Origin: Pseudomonas sp. ANT_H12B
GTDB lineage: Bacteria > Pseudomonadota > Gammaproteobacteria > Pseudomonadales > Pseudomonadaceae
DNA length: 64,000 nt
Reading direction: 5' to 3'
Assembly (NCBI RefSeq): GCF_008369325.1
Contig: NZ_VOBI01000013.1
Location: 62,001 to 126,000, forward strand
The notes under the pieces are model-generated. The model had not been told where the DNA came from. It saw only the letters and a list, made by a program, of their open reading frames with translations, and made no database searches. Position numbers and translations under genes: made by a program. Shown here piece after piece: positions 35,312 to 44,684 of the stretch (position 1 is the stretch's first letter; the number at the start of each line of letters is the position of its first letter).

Positions 35312-35340
35312 TTGACCTAGAGGCTTGCTTTCTCTAGAAT
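35312..35340 (+). promoter_or_regulatory. Sigma-70-type promoter for rpmH-rnpA
   Basis: TTGACC (35312-35317), 17-bp spacer, TAGAAT (35335-35340), about 60 bp before the rpmH start. A CCCCG/CGGGG hairpin follows in the leader. Confidence 0.8.
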
Positions 35341-35401
35341 CCCCGGTCTCTTAAAACGGGGGCCATTCCGGCCCGTTGTGGACGAACCAGGTAACACGAC
35401 A

Positions 35402-35536
35402 ATGAAACGTACTTTCCAACCAAGCACTATCAAACGCGCTCGTACCCACGGTTTCCGTGCTCGCATGGCTACCAAAAACGGTCGTGCCGTCCTGTCGCGT
35501 CGTCGCGCCAAAGGTCGTGCGCGTCTGGCAGTTTGA
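35402..35536 (+). CDS. rpmH: Ribosomal protein bL34
   Basis: 44 residues, too short for many gene finders. The sequence MKRTFQPSTIKRARTHGFRA, then NGRAVLSRRRAKGRARL, is the conserved L34 pattern, very basic and bound within 23S rRNA. First gene of the rpmH-rnpA-yidD-yidC cluster; ATG 35402 lies downstream of the promoter at 35312-35340. Confidence 0.98.
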   Translation: MKRTFQPSTIKRARTHGFRARMATKNGRAVLSRRRAKGRARLAV

Positions 35537-35552
35537 TAATCCGGCACTGGAG

Positions 35553-35954
35553 GTGAGTCAGGACTTCAGTCGGGAGAAGCGTTTGCTTACCCCCCGGCAT
35601 TTCAAGGCAGTCTTTGACTCCCCTACCGGCAAGGTTCCGGGGAAAAATCTCCTGCTCCTTGCGCGCAATAACGATCTCGATCACCCCCGTCTCGGGTTGG
35701 TTATCGGGAAAAAGAGCGTAAAGCTCTCCGTCGAGCGCAATCGCCTCAAACGTCTGATGCGCGAATCGTTCCGTCTGCACCAGGATTCACTGGTCGGTTG
35801 GGACATCGTTATCGTCGCGCGCAAAGGTTTGGGTGACGTAGAAAACCCCGAATTGATTCAGCATTTCGGCAAACTCTGGAAGCGTCTGGCACGCAGCACG
35901 CCGGTACCAGCAGTCAAAACCGAAACTGTAGGGGTAGACAGTCCAGATGCGTAA
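35553..35954 (+). CDS. rnpA: Ribonuclease P protein component
   Basis: Basic protein cofactor of RNase P, which trims the 5' leader of tRNA precursors. 133 residues from GTG 35553, which begins SQDFSREKRLLTPRHF; the frame is open further upstream but overlaps rpmH. The family motif KKSVKLSVERNRLKRLMRE (RNR core) is present. The start codon is not certain, because GGAG lies directly against the GTG. It overlaps yidD by 8 bases. Confidence 0.95.
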   Translation: MSQDFSREKRLLTPRHFKAVFDSPTGKVPGKNLLLLARNNDLDHPRLGLVIGKKSVKLSVERNRLKRLMRESFRLHQDSLVGWDIVIVARKGLGDVENPELIQHFGKLWKRLARSTPVPAVKTETVGVDSPDA

Positions 35955-36192
35955 ACTGGCACTCGTTCCGATCCAGTTTTATCGCTATGCCATTAGTCCC
36001 CTGATGGCCAGTCACTGTCGTTTCTACCCCAGTTGTTCCTGCTACGCGTATGAAGCCATAGAAAATCATGGCCTTCTGCGCGGTGGCTGGCTGGCCTTTC
36101 GTCGTTTAGGTCGCTGTCATCCGTGGAATCCCGGTGGTTATGACCCGGTTCCATCTATCCCTACCTCCCGTTCTTCTTCGATGGCCGAGTAA
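35947..36192 (+). CDS. yidD: Membrane protein insertion efficiency factor YidD
   Basis: 81 residues. The conserved core reads YRYAISPLMASHCRFYPSCS, then YEAIENHG and RCHPWNPGGYDPVP, with three conserved cysteines. YidD acts near the inner membrane beside YidC to help insert proteins. Translationally coupled to rnpA by overlap and ends 2 bp before yidC. Confidence 0.96.
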   Translation: MRKLALVPIQFYRYAISPLMASHCRFYPSCSCYAYEAIENHGLLRGGWLAFRRLGRCHPWNPGGYDPVPSIPTSRSSSMAE

Positions 36193-36194
36193 TC

Positions 36195-37880
36195 ATGGAT
36201 ATCAAACGCACGATCCTGATCGTCGCCCTGGCAATCGTGTCCTACGTTATGGTTCTTAAATGGAACCAGGACTATGGCCAGACTGCCTTGCCGACTCAGA
36301 ATGTTGCTTCCAGTACTACCGCACCGGGCCTACCGGATACGGCGACTGGCAATAATGCTTCTGTCAGTGACGACATTCCACGCGCCGCAAGCGATACCAG
36401 TGCAACTGCACCTGCTGAAACACCAGTAGCTGCAAGCAAAGACCTCATCCAGATCAAAACGGATGTGCTCAACCTGGCAGTCGATCCACAAGGTGGTGAT
36501 GTTGCGCAGTTGACGCTGCCTCTGTATCCACGTCGCCAGGACCATCCGGAAATTCCATTCCAGTTGTTCGATAACGGCAACGAGCGGACTTATCTGGCTC
36601 AAAGCGGTTTGATCGGTACCAACGGTCCGGACGCCAGTCCTGCCGGTCGCCCGGTTTACTCCTCGGAGAAGAAGATTTATCAACTGGCTGACGGTCAGGA
36701 CCAATTGGTCGCAGACCTGAAGTTCAGCAAGGACGGCGTCAACTACATCAAGCGTTTCACTCTGAAACGTGGCCTGTACGACGTAACCGTTTCCTACCTG
36801 ATCGACAACCAGAGCGCGCAGCCCTGGTCTGGTGCGATGTTCGCGCAACTGAAGCGTGACGCCAGCGGCGATCCTTCCTCGACCACCGCCACCGGTACCG
36901 CGACTTACCTCGGTGCTGCCCTGTGGACAAGTAACGAGCCGTACAAGAAAGTGTCGATGAGCGACATGGACAAGGCTCAGCTCAAGGAAACCGTCACCGG
37001 TGGTTGGGTTGCCTGGTTGCAGCACTACTTCGTGACCGCATGGATTCCGGCCAAGGGCGAAAACAACATCGTCCAGACCCGTAAAGACAGCAAGGGCAAC
37101 TACATCATCGGTTATACCGGCCCGGCAATGAGCGTTGCGCCAGGTGCAAAAGCCGAAACCAGTGCCGTTCTGTATGCGGGTCCGAAAAGCCAGGCTGTGC
37201 TGAAAGAATTGTCCCCAGGCCTGGAACTGACCGTCGATTACGGCATTCTTTGGTTCATCGCCCAACCAATCTTCTGGTTGCTGGGACACATCCACGCAAT
37301 CGTCGGCAACTGGGGCTGGTCGATCATCTTCCTGACCATGCTGATCAAAGGGATTTTCTTCCCGCTGTCGGCTGCCAGCTACAAATCCATGGCGCGCATG
37401 CGTGCAGTGGCACCGAAACTGGCCGCGCTGAAAGAGCAACATGGCGACGACCGGCAGAAAATGTCGCAATCCATGATGGAGCTGTACAAGAAAGAAAAGA
37501 TCAATCCGCTGGGTGGTTGCTTGCCAATCCTCGTGCAGATGCCGGTTTTCCTTTCGTTGTACTGGGTTCTGCTGGAAAGCGTTGAAATGCGCCAAGCGCC
37601 GTTCATGCTGTGGATTACTGACCTGTCGATCAAGGATCCGTTCTTCATTCTGCCGATCATCATGGGCGTAACCATGTTCATCCAGCAGCAGTTGAACCCG
37701 ACTCCTCCGGATCCGATGCAGGCGAAGGTCATGAAAATGATGCCAATCATCTTCACCTTCTTCTTCCTGTGGTTCCCGGCTGGTCTGGTGCTGTACTGGG
37801 TAGTGAACAACTGCCTGTCGATCGCCCAACAGTGGTACATCACTCGTAAGATCGAAGCGGCTGCTAAAGCGACTGCCTGA
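36195..37880 (+). CDS. yidC: Membrane protein insertase YidC
   Basis: 561 residues. An N-terminal anchor (MDIKRTILIVALAIVSYVMV) and a low-complexity linker precede the large periplasmic P1 domain (about 80-340). The conserved five-segment insertase core follows, with NWGWSIIFLTM, INPLGGCLPILVQMP and GLVLYWVVNN. It inserts proteins with or without SecYEG, including subunit c of the ATP synthase encoded at 45688. A terminator follows at 37903-37927. Confidence 0.98.
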   Translation: MDIKRTILIVALAIVSYVMVLKWNQDYGQTALPTQNVASSTTAPGLPDTATGNNASVSDDIPRAASDTSATAPAETPVAASKDLIQIKTDVLNLAVDPQGGDVAQLTLPLYPRRQDHPEIPFQLFDNGNERTYLAQSGLIGTNGPDASPAGRPVYSSEKKIYQLADGQDQLVADLKFSKDGVNYIKRFTLKRGLYDVTVSYLIDNQSAQPWSGAMFAQLKRDASGDPSSTTATGTATYLGAALWTSNEPYKKVSMSDMDKAQLKETVTGGWVAWLQHYFVTAWIPAKGENNIVQTRKDSKGNYIIGYTGPAMSVAPGAKAETSAVLYAGPKSQAVLKELSPGLELTVDYGILWFIAQPIFWLLGHIHAIVGNWGWSIIFLTMLIKGIFFPLSAASYKSMARMRAVAPKLAALKEQHGDDRQKMSQSMMELYKKEKINPLGGCLPILVQMPVFLSLYWVLLESVEMRQAPFMLWITDLSIKDPFFILPIIMGVTMFIQQQLNPTPPDPMQAKVMKMMPIIFTFFFLWFPAGLVLYWVVNNCLSIAQQWYITRKIEAAAKATA

Positions 37881-37902
37881 CTTACACTGTGGATAACCAC
37901 TC

Positions 37903-37927
37903 AAAACGCCCCCTAGTGGGGCGTTTT
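37903..37927. terminator. Terminator after yidC
   Basis: AAAACGCCCC, 5-base loop CTAGT, GGGGCGTTTT. A perfect DnaA box lies just before it (37888-37896). Confidence 0.85.
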
Positions 37928-37959
37928 GCTATCTGTCACTTTTGTCTGGATACCGGTTT

Positions 37960-39330
37960 ATGAGCGTTCCTCGTGAAACCATCGCAGCCGTCGCCACCGC
38001 TCAAGGTCGCGGGGGCGTGGGCATCGTGCGTATTTCCGGGCCTCTGGCCAGCGTTGCGGCCAAGGCCTTCAGCGGTCGTGAGCTCAAGCCACGATTTGCC
38101 CATTACGGCCCGTTCTTCAGTGAAAACGATGAGGTGCTGGATCAAGGCATCGCGTTGTATTTTCCGGGACCGAACTCGTTCACCGGTGAAGATGTGCTGG
38201 AGCTCCAGGGTCATGGCGGCCCGATCGTTCTGGATATGCTGCTCAAGCGTTGCCTGGAACTGGGTTGTCGGTTGGCTCGGCCGGGTGAATTCAGCGAGCG
38301 CGCTTTCCTCAACGACAAACTCGACCTGGCCCAAGCCGAAGCAATTGCCGACTTGATTGAGGCAAGTTCTGCACAGGCGGCGCGAAATGCACTGCGTTCC
38401 TTGCAAGGCGCATTCTCCGAACGTGTGCATAACCTCACCGAACAGTTGATTGGCCTGCGCATCTATGTCGAAGCGGCTATCGACTTTCCGGAAGAGGAAA
38501 TCGACTTTCTCGCCGATGGCCACGTGCTGAGCATGCTCGACAAAGTGCGCGATGAGTTATCCACCGTACTGCGAGAAGCCGGGCAGGGTGCATTGCTGCG
38601 TGATGGCATGACAGTGGTGATCGCTGGTCGCCCGAATGCCGGTAAATCCAGTCTGCTGAATGCTCTGGCCGGTCGTGAGGCAGCCATCGTGACCGAGATT
38701 GCCGGCACCACTCGGGATATTCTTCGCGAACATATCCACATTGACGGTATGCCGCTGCACGTAGTCGACACCGCAGGATTGAGGGATACCGACGACCAGG
38801 TAGAAAAAATCGGTGTTGAACGGGCGTTGAAAGCGATCGGCGAGGCTGATCGCGTGCTGTTAGTGGTCGATGCTACGGCCCCCGAAGCGCTTGATCCGTT
38901 CGCGTTATGGCCTGAATTTCTGGAAATTCGTCCCGATCCGGCGAAAGTCACGTTGATCCGTAACAAGGCTGACCTCACCGGAGAAGCCATTGCGCTGGAA
39001 GTCAGCGAGGATGGCCATGTCACTATTAGCCTCAGTGCCAAGTCTGCAGGCGAGGGACTGGAATTGCTGCGCAACCACCTCAAGGCCTGCATGGGCTATG
39101 AACAGACCTCGGAAAGCAGCTTCAGCGCGCGTAGACGTCATCTTGAGGCGTTGCGGCATGCCAGTGCATCCCTCGAGCACGGCCGTGCGCAATTGACCCT
39201 GGCGGGTGCCGGTGAGTTATTGGCCGAGGATTTGCGTCAGGCTCAACACTCCTTAGGTGAAATCACCGGTGCCTTCAGCTCCGATGACTTGTTGGGACGG
39301 ATCTTTTCCAGCTTCTGCATCGGTAAATAG
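37960..39330 (+). CDS. mnmE: tRNA uridine-5-carboxymethylaminomethyl modification GTPase
   Basis: With MnmG installs the cmnm5 group on wobble uridine 34 of certain tRNAs. 456 residues from ATG 37960 (SVPRETIAAVATAQGRGG); an in-frame TTG at 37942 is less likely. The N-terminal tetrahydrofolate-binding domain is followed by an inserted GTPase domain (GRPNAGKSSLLNAL, DTAGLRDT, NKADL). The C-terminal CIGK supplies the cysteine conserved in the family. Confidence 0.97.
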   Translation: MSVPRETIAAVATAQGRGGVGIVRISGPLASVAAKAFSGRELKPRFAHYGPFFSENDEVLDQGIALYFPGPNSFTGEDVLELQGHGGPIVLDMLLKRCLELGCRLARPGEFSERAFLNDKLDLAQAEAIADLIEASSAQAARNALRSLQGAFSERVHNLTEQLIGLRIYVEAAIDFPEEEIDFLADGHVLSMLDKVRDELSTVLREAGQGALLRDGMTVVIAGRPNAGKSSLLNALAGREAAIVTEIAGTTRDILREHIHIDGMPLHVVDTAGLRDTDDQVEKIGVERALKAIGEADRVLLVVDATAPEALDPFALWPEFLEIRPDPAKVTLIRNKADLTGEAIALEVSEDGHVTISLSAKSAGEGLELLRNHLKACMGYEQTSESSFSARRRHLEALRHASASLEHGRAQLTLAGAGELLAEDLRQAQHSLGEITGAFSSDDLLGRIFSSFCIGK

Positions 39331-39344
39331 TTTTTCCGTTGTTC

Positions 39345-39385
39345 ACAGACAGGCCATTTGCGCCTGTCTGTTCCCTCCTTTTTTG
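39345..39385 (+). terminator. Terminator after mnmE
   Basis: ACAGACAGGC, 7-base loop, GCCTGTCTGT, then TCCCTCCTTTTTTG; 15 bp after the mnmE stop. Confidence 0.8.
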
Positions 39386-39464
39386 AAATTTTCCTTTCAG
39401 TGCCGAGCAGATTCTTTTTGCCTGGGCGGATTTCCCGTACCCGGGATTCGCTCATTCGGCATTT

Positions 39465-39745
39465 TTCTGTGGATTAAGCCCTGTGAATAACTGCCACTAA
39501 GGGCAGTTGATAACAGGGCCTCAAAACTGAAGATAACCGCCTCTGTGGATAACCACCCCTTTCATCCACAGGCTTAAAGCGGTTATCCAAGGGCCTCATT
39601 GGCACATGACCACAGGGTTTTGAATCTCTGTACATATTGAAAATAAAGGTCTGTAGAGATCTATCCACAGAAATTGTGCTCAGTAGAAATAAACATAAAA
39701 ACAAAGATTTAATAAATTTCTCTCTTTTTAATTTCTATAACCGCG
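39465..39745. other. Second DnaA-box cluster with AT-rich stretch upstream of mnmG
   Basis: One perfect box (TGTGGATAA, 39544-39552) and near-matches at 39468-39476, 39482-39490, 39562-39570, 39583-39591 and 39661-39669, followed by a strongly AT-rich run (about 39683-39740). The layout imitates oriC 4.5 kb away. The 548-bp gap between mnmE and mnmG otherwise holds only the mnmE terminator and a TATACT -10-like element near 39811. Confidence 0.7.
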
Positions 39746-39878
39746 ACTTCTCCACAGCTGGTTAAATTTTGTGCAAAGGGTTCTTTAGGAAGGGCGAAGT
39801 CCCTATACTTGCCGCCCAGGTCCAAAAACCTGAGCTCAAACTATTCCTGATTACCTAACTGAAGCAGGCACGAGGTGC

Positions 39879-41774
39879 GTGGTGGATTTCCCTTCCCGTT
39901 TTGAAGTGATCGTCATCGGCGGCGGTCATGCCGGTACCGAGGCAGCACTGGCGTCAGCACGCATGGGGGCAAAAACCCTGTTGCTGACGCATAACGTGGA
40001 AACCCTCGGTGCCATGAGTTGCAACCCTGCCATTGGCGGGATAGGCAAAAGCCACCTGGTCAAGGAAATCGATGCCCTGGGCGGCGTGATGGCCATGGCC
40101 ACCGACAAAGGTGGTATTCAATTTCGCGTATTGAACAGCCGTAAAGGCCCGGCCGTGCGTGCAACTCGCGCTCAAGCCGATCGGGTTTTGTACAAAGCCG
40201 CTGTCCGCGAAACCCTGGAAAACCAGCCGAACCTGTGGATATTTCAACAAGCTGCCGATGACTTGATCGTCGAACAGGAACAAGTGCGTGGTGTTGTCAC
40301 CCAAATGGGCCTGCGTTTCTTCGCAGACTCCGTGGTGTTGACCACTGGCACCTTCCTCGGCGGACTTATCCACATCGGGATGCAGAATTATTCCGGCGGT
40401 CGCGCCGGTGATCCGCCGTCGATCGCCCTGGCTCATCGTTTGCGTGAATTGCCACTGCGTGTTGGTCGCCTGAAAACCGGTACACCGCCGCGTATCGACG
40501 GTCGGTCTGTGGATTACTCGGTGATGACCGAGCAAGCAGGCGATACGCCGATCCCGGTCATGTCGTTCATGGGTTCCAAAGAGCAGCACCCGAGACAGAT
40601 CAGCTGCTGGATTACCCACACCAACGCGCGAACCCACGAAATCATTGCTGCCAACCTTGATCGCTCGCCGATGTATTCCGGGGTGATCGAAGGTATTGGC
40701 CCACGTTACTGTCCATCGATCGAAGACAAGATCCATCGCTTTGCCGACAAGGAAAGCCATCAGGTCTTCATCGAACCGGAAGGCCTGACCACAAACGAGC
40801 TGTACCCGAACGGGATATCCACATCCCTGCCGTTCGACGTGCAATTGCAGATCGTGCAATCGATTCGCGGTATGGAAAACGCGCACATCGTGCGTCCGGG
40901 CTACGCCATCGAGTACGACTACTTCGACCCGCGTGACCTGAAGTACAGCCTGGAAACCAAAGTCATCGGCGGTCTGTTCTTCGCCGGGCAAATCAACGGC
41001 ACCACCGGTTACGAAGAAGCCGGCGCCCAGGGTTTGCTGGCCGGGGCCAACGCCGCACTGCGCGCACACGGCAAAGATGCCTGGTGTCCGCGACGCGATG
41101 AGGCGTACATCGGGGTGTTGGTCGACGACCTGATCACCCTGGGTACCCAGGAACCGTATCGGATGTTCACGTCCCGCGCCGAGTACCGCCTGATCCTGCG
41201 CGAAGACAACGCCGACCTGCGCTTGACCGAAAAAGGTCGCGAACTGGGTCTGGTGGACGACGCGCGTTGGGCGGCGTTCTGCACCAAACGCGAAAGCATC
41301 ACGCTGGAGGAGCAACGCCTGAAAAGTACTTGGGTCCGCCCGGGCACCGAGCAGGGCGACGCGATTTCCGAAAAATTCGGTACGCCACTGACCCACGAAT
41401 ACAACTTGCTCAACCTGCTGAGCCGTCCGGAAATCGACTACGCTGGGCTGATCGCCGTAACCGGTGGTGGTGCAGAAGATCCACAAGTCGCCGAGCAGGT
41501 CGAAATCAAGACCAAATACGCCGGCTACATCGATCGTCAGCAGGATGAAATCGCGCGTCTGCGGGCAAGCGAAGACACCAAGTTGCCTGTGGATATCGAT
41601 TACACGAACATTTCCGGTCTCTCCAAAGAGATCCAGAGCAAGCTCGGTGCGACTCGTCCAGAGACCTTGGGCCAGGCGTCACGTATCCCGGGCGTCACCC
41701 CGGCAGCGATTTCGCTGTTGATGATTCATTTGAAAAAACGCGGCGCGGGCCGTCAGTTGGAGCAAAGCGCTTGA
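39879..41774 (+). CDS. mnmG: tRNA uridine-5-carboxymethylaminomethyl modification enzyme MnmG (GidA)
   Basis: FAD-dependent partner of MnmE. 631 residues from GTG 39879, with GAGG just upstream; a second GTG follows at once. The N-terminal FAD motif is VIVIGGGHAGTEAALAS. The family signatures CNPAIGGIGKSHLVKE, GLKTGTPPRI-like GRLKTGTPPRID and, further on, GQINGTTGYEEA are present. It overlaps the rsmG start. A perfect DnaA box lies inside (40366-40374). Confidence 0.97.
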   Translation: MVDFPSRFEVIVIGGGHAGTEAALASARMGAKTLLLTHNVETLGAMSCNPAIGGIGKSHLVKEIDALGGVMAMATDKGGIQFRVLNSRKGPAVRATRAQADRVLYKAAVRETLENQPNLWIFQQAADDLIVEQEQVRGVVTQMGLRFFADSVVLTTGTFLGGLIHIGMQNYSGGRAGDPPSIALAHRLRELPLRVGRLKTGTPPRIDGRSVDYSVMTEQAGDTPIPVMSFMGSKEQHPRQISCWITHTNARTHEIIAANLDRSPMYSGVIEGIGPRYCPSIEDKIHRFADKESHQVFIEPEGLTTNELYPNGISTSLPFDVQLQIVQSIRGMENAHIVRPGYAIEYDYFDPRDLKYSLETKVIGGLFFAGQINGTTGYEEAGAQGLLAGANAALRAHGKDAWCPRRDEAYIGVLVDDLITLGTQEPYRMFTSRAEYRLILREDNADLRLTEKGRELGLVDDARWAAFCTKRESITLEEQRLKSTWVRPGTEQGDAISEKFGTPLTHEYNLLNLLSRPEIDYAGLIAVTGGGAEDPQVAEQVEIKTKYAGYIDRQQDEIARLRASEDTKLPVDIDYTNISGLSKEIQSKLGATRPETLGQASRIPGVTPAAISLLMIHLKKRGAGRQLEQSA

Positions 41775-42415
41775 GTTCGTTGGTCACCTTGCAACACGCC
41801 GAAGAGTTATCCACAGGTGCTCGCCAGCTCGGTATCACACTGTCAGACACCCAGCACACTCAGCTGCTGGGTTATCTGGCCCTGTTGATCAAATGGAACA
41901 AGGCTTACAACCTGACCGCCGTGCGCGATCCGGATGAAATGGTGTCCCGTCACTTGCTCGATAGTTTGAGCGTGATGTCGTTTGTCGAAAACGGTCGCTG
42001 GCTGGACGTTGGCAGCGGTGGTGGCATGCCGGGTATTCCGTTGGCCATCCTGTTTCCAGAGTCTCAGGTCACTTGCCTTGACAGCAATGGCAAGAAAACC
42101 CGCTTTCTGACTCAGGTCAAACTCGAACTCAAACTGGATAACCTGCAAGTTATCCACAGTCGCGTCGAAGCCTTTCAGCCTGCACAGCCATTCAACGGGA
42201 TCATTTCCCGGGCGTTCAGCAGCATGGAGAACTTCAGCAACTGGACTCGCCACCTCGGTGACACCGATACGCGTTGGCTGGCAATGAAGGGCGTTCATCC
42301 CGCCGATGAGCTGGTAGCATTGCCGGCAGACTTCCACCTCGATAGCGAACACGCCCTGGCCGTACCTGGTTGCCAAGGCCAACGTCATCTGCTGATACTG
42401 CGCCGCACGGCATGA
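41771..42415 (+). CDS. rsmG: 16S rRNA (guanine-527-N7)-methyltransferase
   Basis: Methylates G527 of 16S rRNA using S-adenosylmethionine. 214 residues from TTG 41771, which overlaps the mnmG stop and has GGAG upstream. The SAM-binding motif is WLDVGSGGGMPGIPLAI. Its coding sequence holds two perfect DnaA boxes (41807-41815, 42150-42158). Ends just before parA. Confidence 0.95.
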   Translation: MSSLVTLQHAEELSTGARQLGITLSDTQHTQLLGYLALLIKWNKAYNLTAVRDPDEMVSRHLLDSLSVMSFVENGRWLDVGSGGGMPGIPLAILFPESQVTCLDSNGKKTRFLTQVKLELKLDNLQVIHSRVEAFQPAQPFNGIISRAFSSMENFSNWTRHLGDTDTRWLAMKGVHPADELVALPADFHLDSEHALAVPGCQGQRHLLILRRTA

Positions 42416-42433
42416 TTGGGAACACAAGCAAGA

Positions 42434-43231
42434 ATGGCTAAGGTATTCGCAATAGCGAACCAAAAGGGTGGTGTGGGCAAAACCACCACCTGCATCAACC
42501 TCGCAGCTTCCCTGGTCGCTACCAAGCGCCGGGTGCTGTTGATCGATCTCGATCCACAGGGCAACGCCACCATGGGTAGCGGTGTGGATAAACACAGCCT
42601 GGAAAATTCGGTCTACGACCTGCTGATCGGTGAATGCGATCTGGCCCAGGCCATGCACTACTCCGAGCACGGTGGTTACCAACTGTTGCCGGCCAACCGC
42701 GACCTGACGGCGGCCGAAGTGGTTCTGCTGGAAATGCAGATGAAGGAAAGCCGTCTGCGCAGTGCGTTGGCGCCTATTCGTGAAAACTACGATTACATTT
42801 TGATCGACTGTCCGCCGTCGTTGTCGATGCTCACGCTTAACGCACTGGTGGCTGCCGATGGGGTGATTATCCCCATGCAGTGCGAATACTTCGCACTCGA
42901 AGGCTTGAGCGACCTTGTGGATAACATCAAGCGTATCGCTGAACTGCTGAACCCTAACCTGAAAGTCGAAGGCTTGTTGCGGACCATGTATGACCCGCGC
43001 CTGAGCCTGATGAACGACGTTTCGGCGCAGCTCAAGGAACACTTCGGCGAGCAGCTCTACGACACAGTCATTCCGCGCAACATCCGCCTGGCCGAAGCGC
43101 CAAGCTATGGCATGCCGGCGCTGGCGTACGACAAATCATCGCGGGGCGCGATTGCCTATCTGGCATTGGCGGGCGAGATGGTTCGCCGTCAACGCAAAAA
43201 TTCACGCACCGCCGCCGTTCAGGCAACTTAA
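42434..43231 (+). CDS. parA: Chromosome partition ATPase ParA (Soj)
   Basis: 265 residues. Deviant Walker A KGGVGKTT near residue 11, the LIDLDPQGNAT motif and LIDCPPSLS mark a ParA/Soj ATPase that moves ParB-parS complexes along the nucleoid. ATG 42434 (AKVFAIANQKGG) is the conventional start; a TTG at 42416 would add six residues. Two perfect DnaA boxes lie inside the gene (42583-42591, 42916-42924). It is 9 bp upstream of parB. Confidence 0.97.
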   Translation: MAKVFAIANQKGGVGKTTTCINLAASLVATKRRVLLIDLDPQGNATMGSGVDKHSLENSVYDLLIGECDLAQAMHYSEHGGYQLLPANRDLTAAEVVLLEMQMKESRLRSALAPIRENYDYILIDCPPSLSMLTLNALVAADGVIIPMQCEYFALEGLSDLVDNIKRIAELLNPNLKVEGLLRTMYDPRLSLMNDVSAQLKEHFGEQLYDTVIPRNIRLAEAPSYGMPALAYDKSSRGAIAYLALAGEMVRRQRKNSRTAAVQAT

Positions 43232-43240
43232 GGAATCCCC

Positions 43241-44113
43241 ATGGCCGTCAAGAAACGAGGTCTCGGACGTGGACTGGATGCACTGCTGAGTGGTCCGACT
43301 GTCAGCTCGCTGGAAGAACAAGCGGTGCAGGCTGACCAGCGTGAGTTGCAGCACTTGCCCCTGGACCTGATCCAGCGCGGCAAGTACCAGCCGCGTCGGG
43401 ACATGGACCCTCAGGCGCTGGAAGAACTGGCGCAGTCGATCAAGGCCCAGGGCGTGATGCAGCCGATCGTGGTTCGACCGATTGGTAACGGCCGCTTCGA
43501 AATCATCGCCGGCGAACGCCGTTGGCGCGCCAGCCAGCAGGCTGGCCAGGAAACCATCCCGGCGATGGTTCGCGATGTACCGGATGAAACCGCGATCGCC
43601 ATGGCGCTGATCGAGAACATCCAGCGCGAAGACCTTAATCCGATCGAAGAAGCAGTGGCCTTGCAGCGTTTGCAGCAGGAATTCCAGCTGACTCAGCAGC
43701 AAGTGGCCGAAGCGGTGGGCAAATCCCGCGTGACCGTGGCCAACCTGCTACGCTTGATCGCGTTGCCGGAAGTCATCAAAACCATGCTGTCTCACGGCGA
43801 CCTGGAAATGGGTCATGCCCGTGCTTTGCTCGGTTTACCGGAAAATCAACAGGTTGAAGGGGCGCGACACGTTGTCGCACGGGGGCTGACTGTACGCCAG
43901 ACTGAAGCACTGGTTCGCCAGTGGTTGAGCGGTAAACAGGAACCTGCTGAACCGGTAAAGCCGGACCCGGATATTGCCCGACTCGAGCAGCGCCTGGCCG
44001 AGCGCCTAGGCTCTGCGGTGCAGATTCGCCACGGAAAAAAGGGCAAGGGGCAGTTGGTGATCGGTTACAACTCCCTCGATGAGCTTCAAGGTGTACTCGC
44101 ACACATTCGCTGA
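43241..44113 (+). CDS. parB: Chromosome partition protein ParB (Spo0J)
   Basis: 290 residues. A CTP-dependent clamp that loads at parS. It shows IIAGERRWRAS (the GERR CTP motif) and LIENIQREDLNPIEEA (ParB box II), then the helix-turn-helix with QQQVAEAVGKSRVTVANLLRL. The C-terminal dimerisation domain ends in VIGYNSLDELQGVLAHI. Its parS targets at 31084 and 31714 lie across oriC. This canonical ParB differs clearly from the two ParB-like genes in the transposon. Confidence 0.98.
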   Translation: MAVKKRGLGRGLDALLSGPTVSSLEEQAVQADQRELQHLPLDLIQRGKYQPRRDMDPQALEELAQSIKAQGVMQPIVVRPIGNGRFEIIAGERRWRASQQAGQETIPAMVRDVPDETAIAMALIENIQREDLNPIEEAVALQRLQQEFQLTQQQVAEAVGKSRVTVANLLRLIALPEVIKTMLSHGDLEMGHARALLGLPENQQVEGARHVVARGLTVRQTEALVRQWLSGKQEPAEPVKPDPDIARLEQRLAERLGSAVQIRHGKKGKGQLVIGYNSLDELQGVLAHIR

Positions 44114-44158
44114 AACATTTCCTCATGTAGCGTGCAGGTGGAAATCACTACCTGACGG

Positions 44159-44187
44159 TTGAATAGGGGCAGAACCGCCCCTATACT
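44159..44187 (+). promoter_or_regulatory. Sigma-70-type promoter of the atp operon
   Basis: TTGAAT (44159-44164), 17-bp spacer made of the palindrome AGGGGC/GCCCCT, TATACT (44182-44187); 74 bp before atpI. The palindromic spacer could bind a regulator. Confidence 0.75.
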
Positions 44188-44260
44188 CTGCGCGCATTTT
44201 GTCGGCACAAATTATGCCAAGTTATTGAATTCTGGCAGCCGATCATTGGGAGCAAAAACG

Positions 44261-44668
44261 ATGGAAAGCCGCACGCCAAACCGCTTGCCGTTCCATCGCC
44301 TGGCAGTTTTTCCGGTCTTACTGGCTCAATTTGTCGTTTTAGTACTGGCCGCTTTGGCGCTCTGGTACTGGCATGGAGTCGTTGCCGGGTACTCAGGACT
44401 TTGCGGAGGCCTGATAGCCTTGCTGCCCAATGTCTATTTCGCTCACAGGGCATTTCGGTTTTCCGGCGCCCGAGCAGCTCAAGCCATCGTCCGGTCTTTT
44501 TATGCCGGCGAGGCGGGCAAACTGATTTTGACGGCAGTGCTCTTTGCATTGACGTTTGCAGGTGTGAAGCCATTGGCGCCGCTAGCTGTATTCGGCGTCT
44601 TCGTGTTGACCCAACTGGTCAGCTGGTTCGCGCCCCTGCTGATGAGAACAAGACTTTCGAGACCTTAG
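44261..44668 (+). CDS. atpI: ATP synthase protein I
   Basis: 135 residues from ATG 44261, with GGGAGC upstream. Four hydrophobic segments span the inner membrane (for instance FPVLLAQFVVLVLAALALW). AtpI is not part of the finished enzyme but helps assemble the c-ring in several bacteria. First gene of atpIBEFHAGDC; a longer frame to 44159 overlaps the promoter and is not coding. Confidence 0.92.
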   Translation: MESRTPNRLPFHRLAVFPVLLAQFVVLVLAALALWYWHGVVAGYSGLCGGLIALLPNVYFAHRAFRFSGARAAQAIVRSFYAGEAGKLILTAVLFALTFAGVKPLAPLAVFGVFVLTQLVSWFAPLLMRTRLSRP

Positions 44669-44684
44669 GGCGTTTGAGGCAACC

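Noticed and set aside
39954..41486. 510-codon minus-strand frame opposite mnmG
   Set aside because: Shadow of a strongly recognised gene on the other strand.
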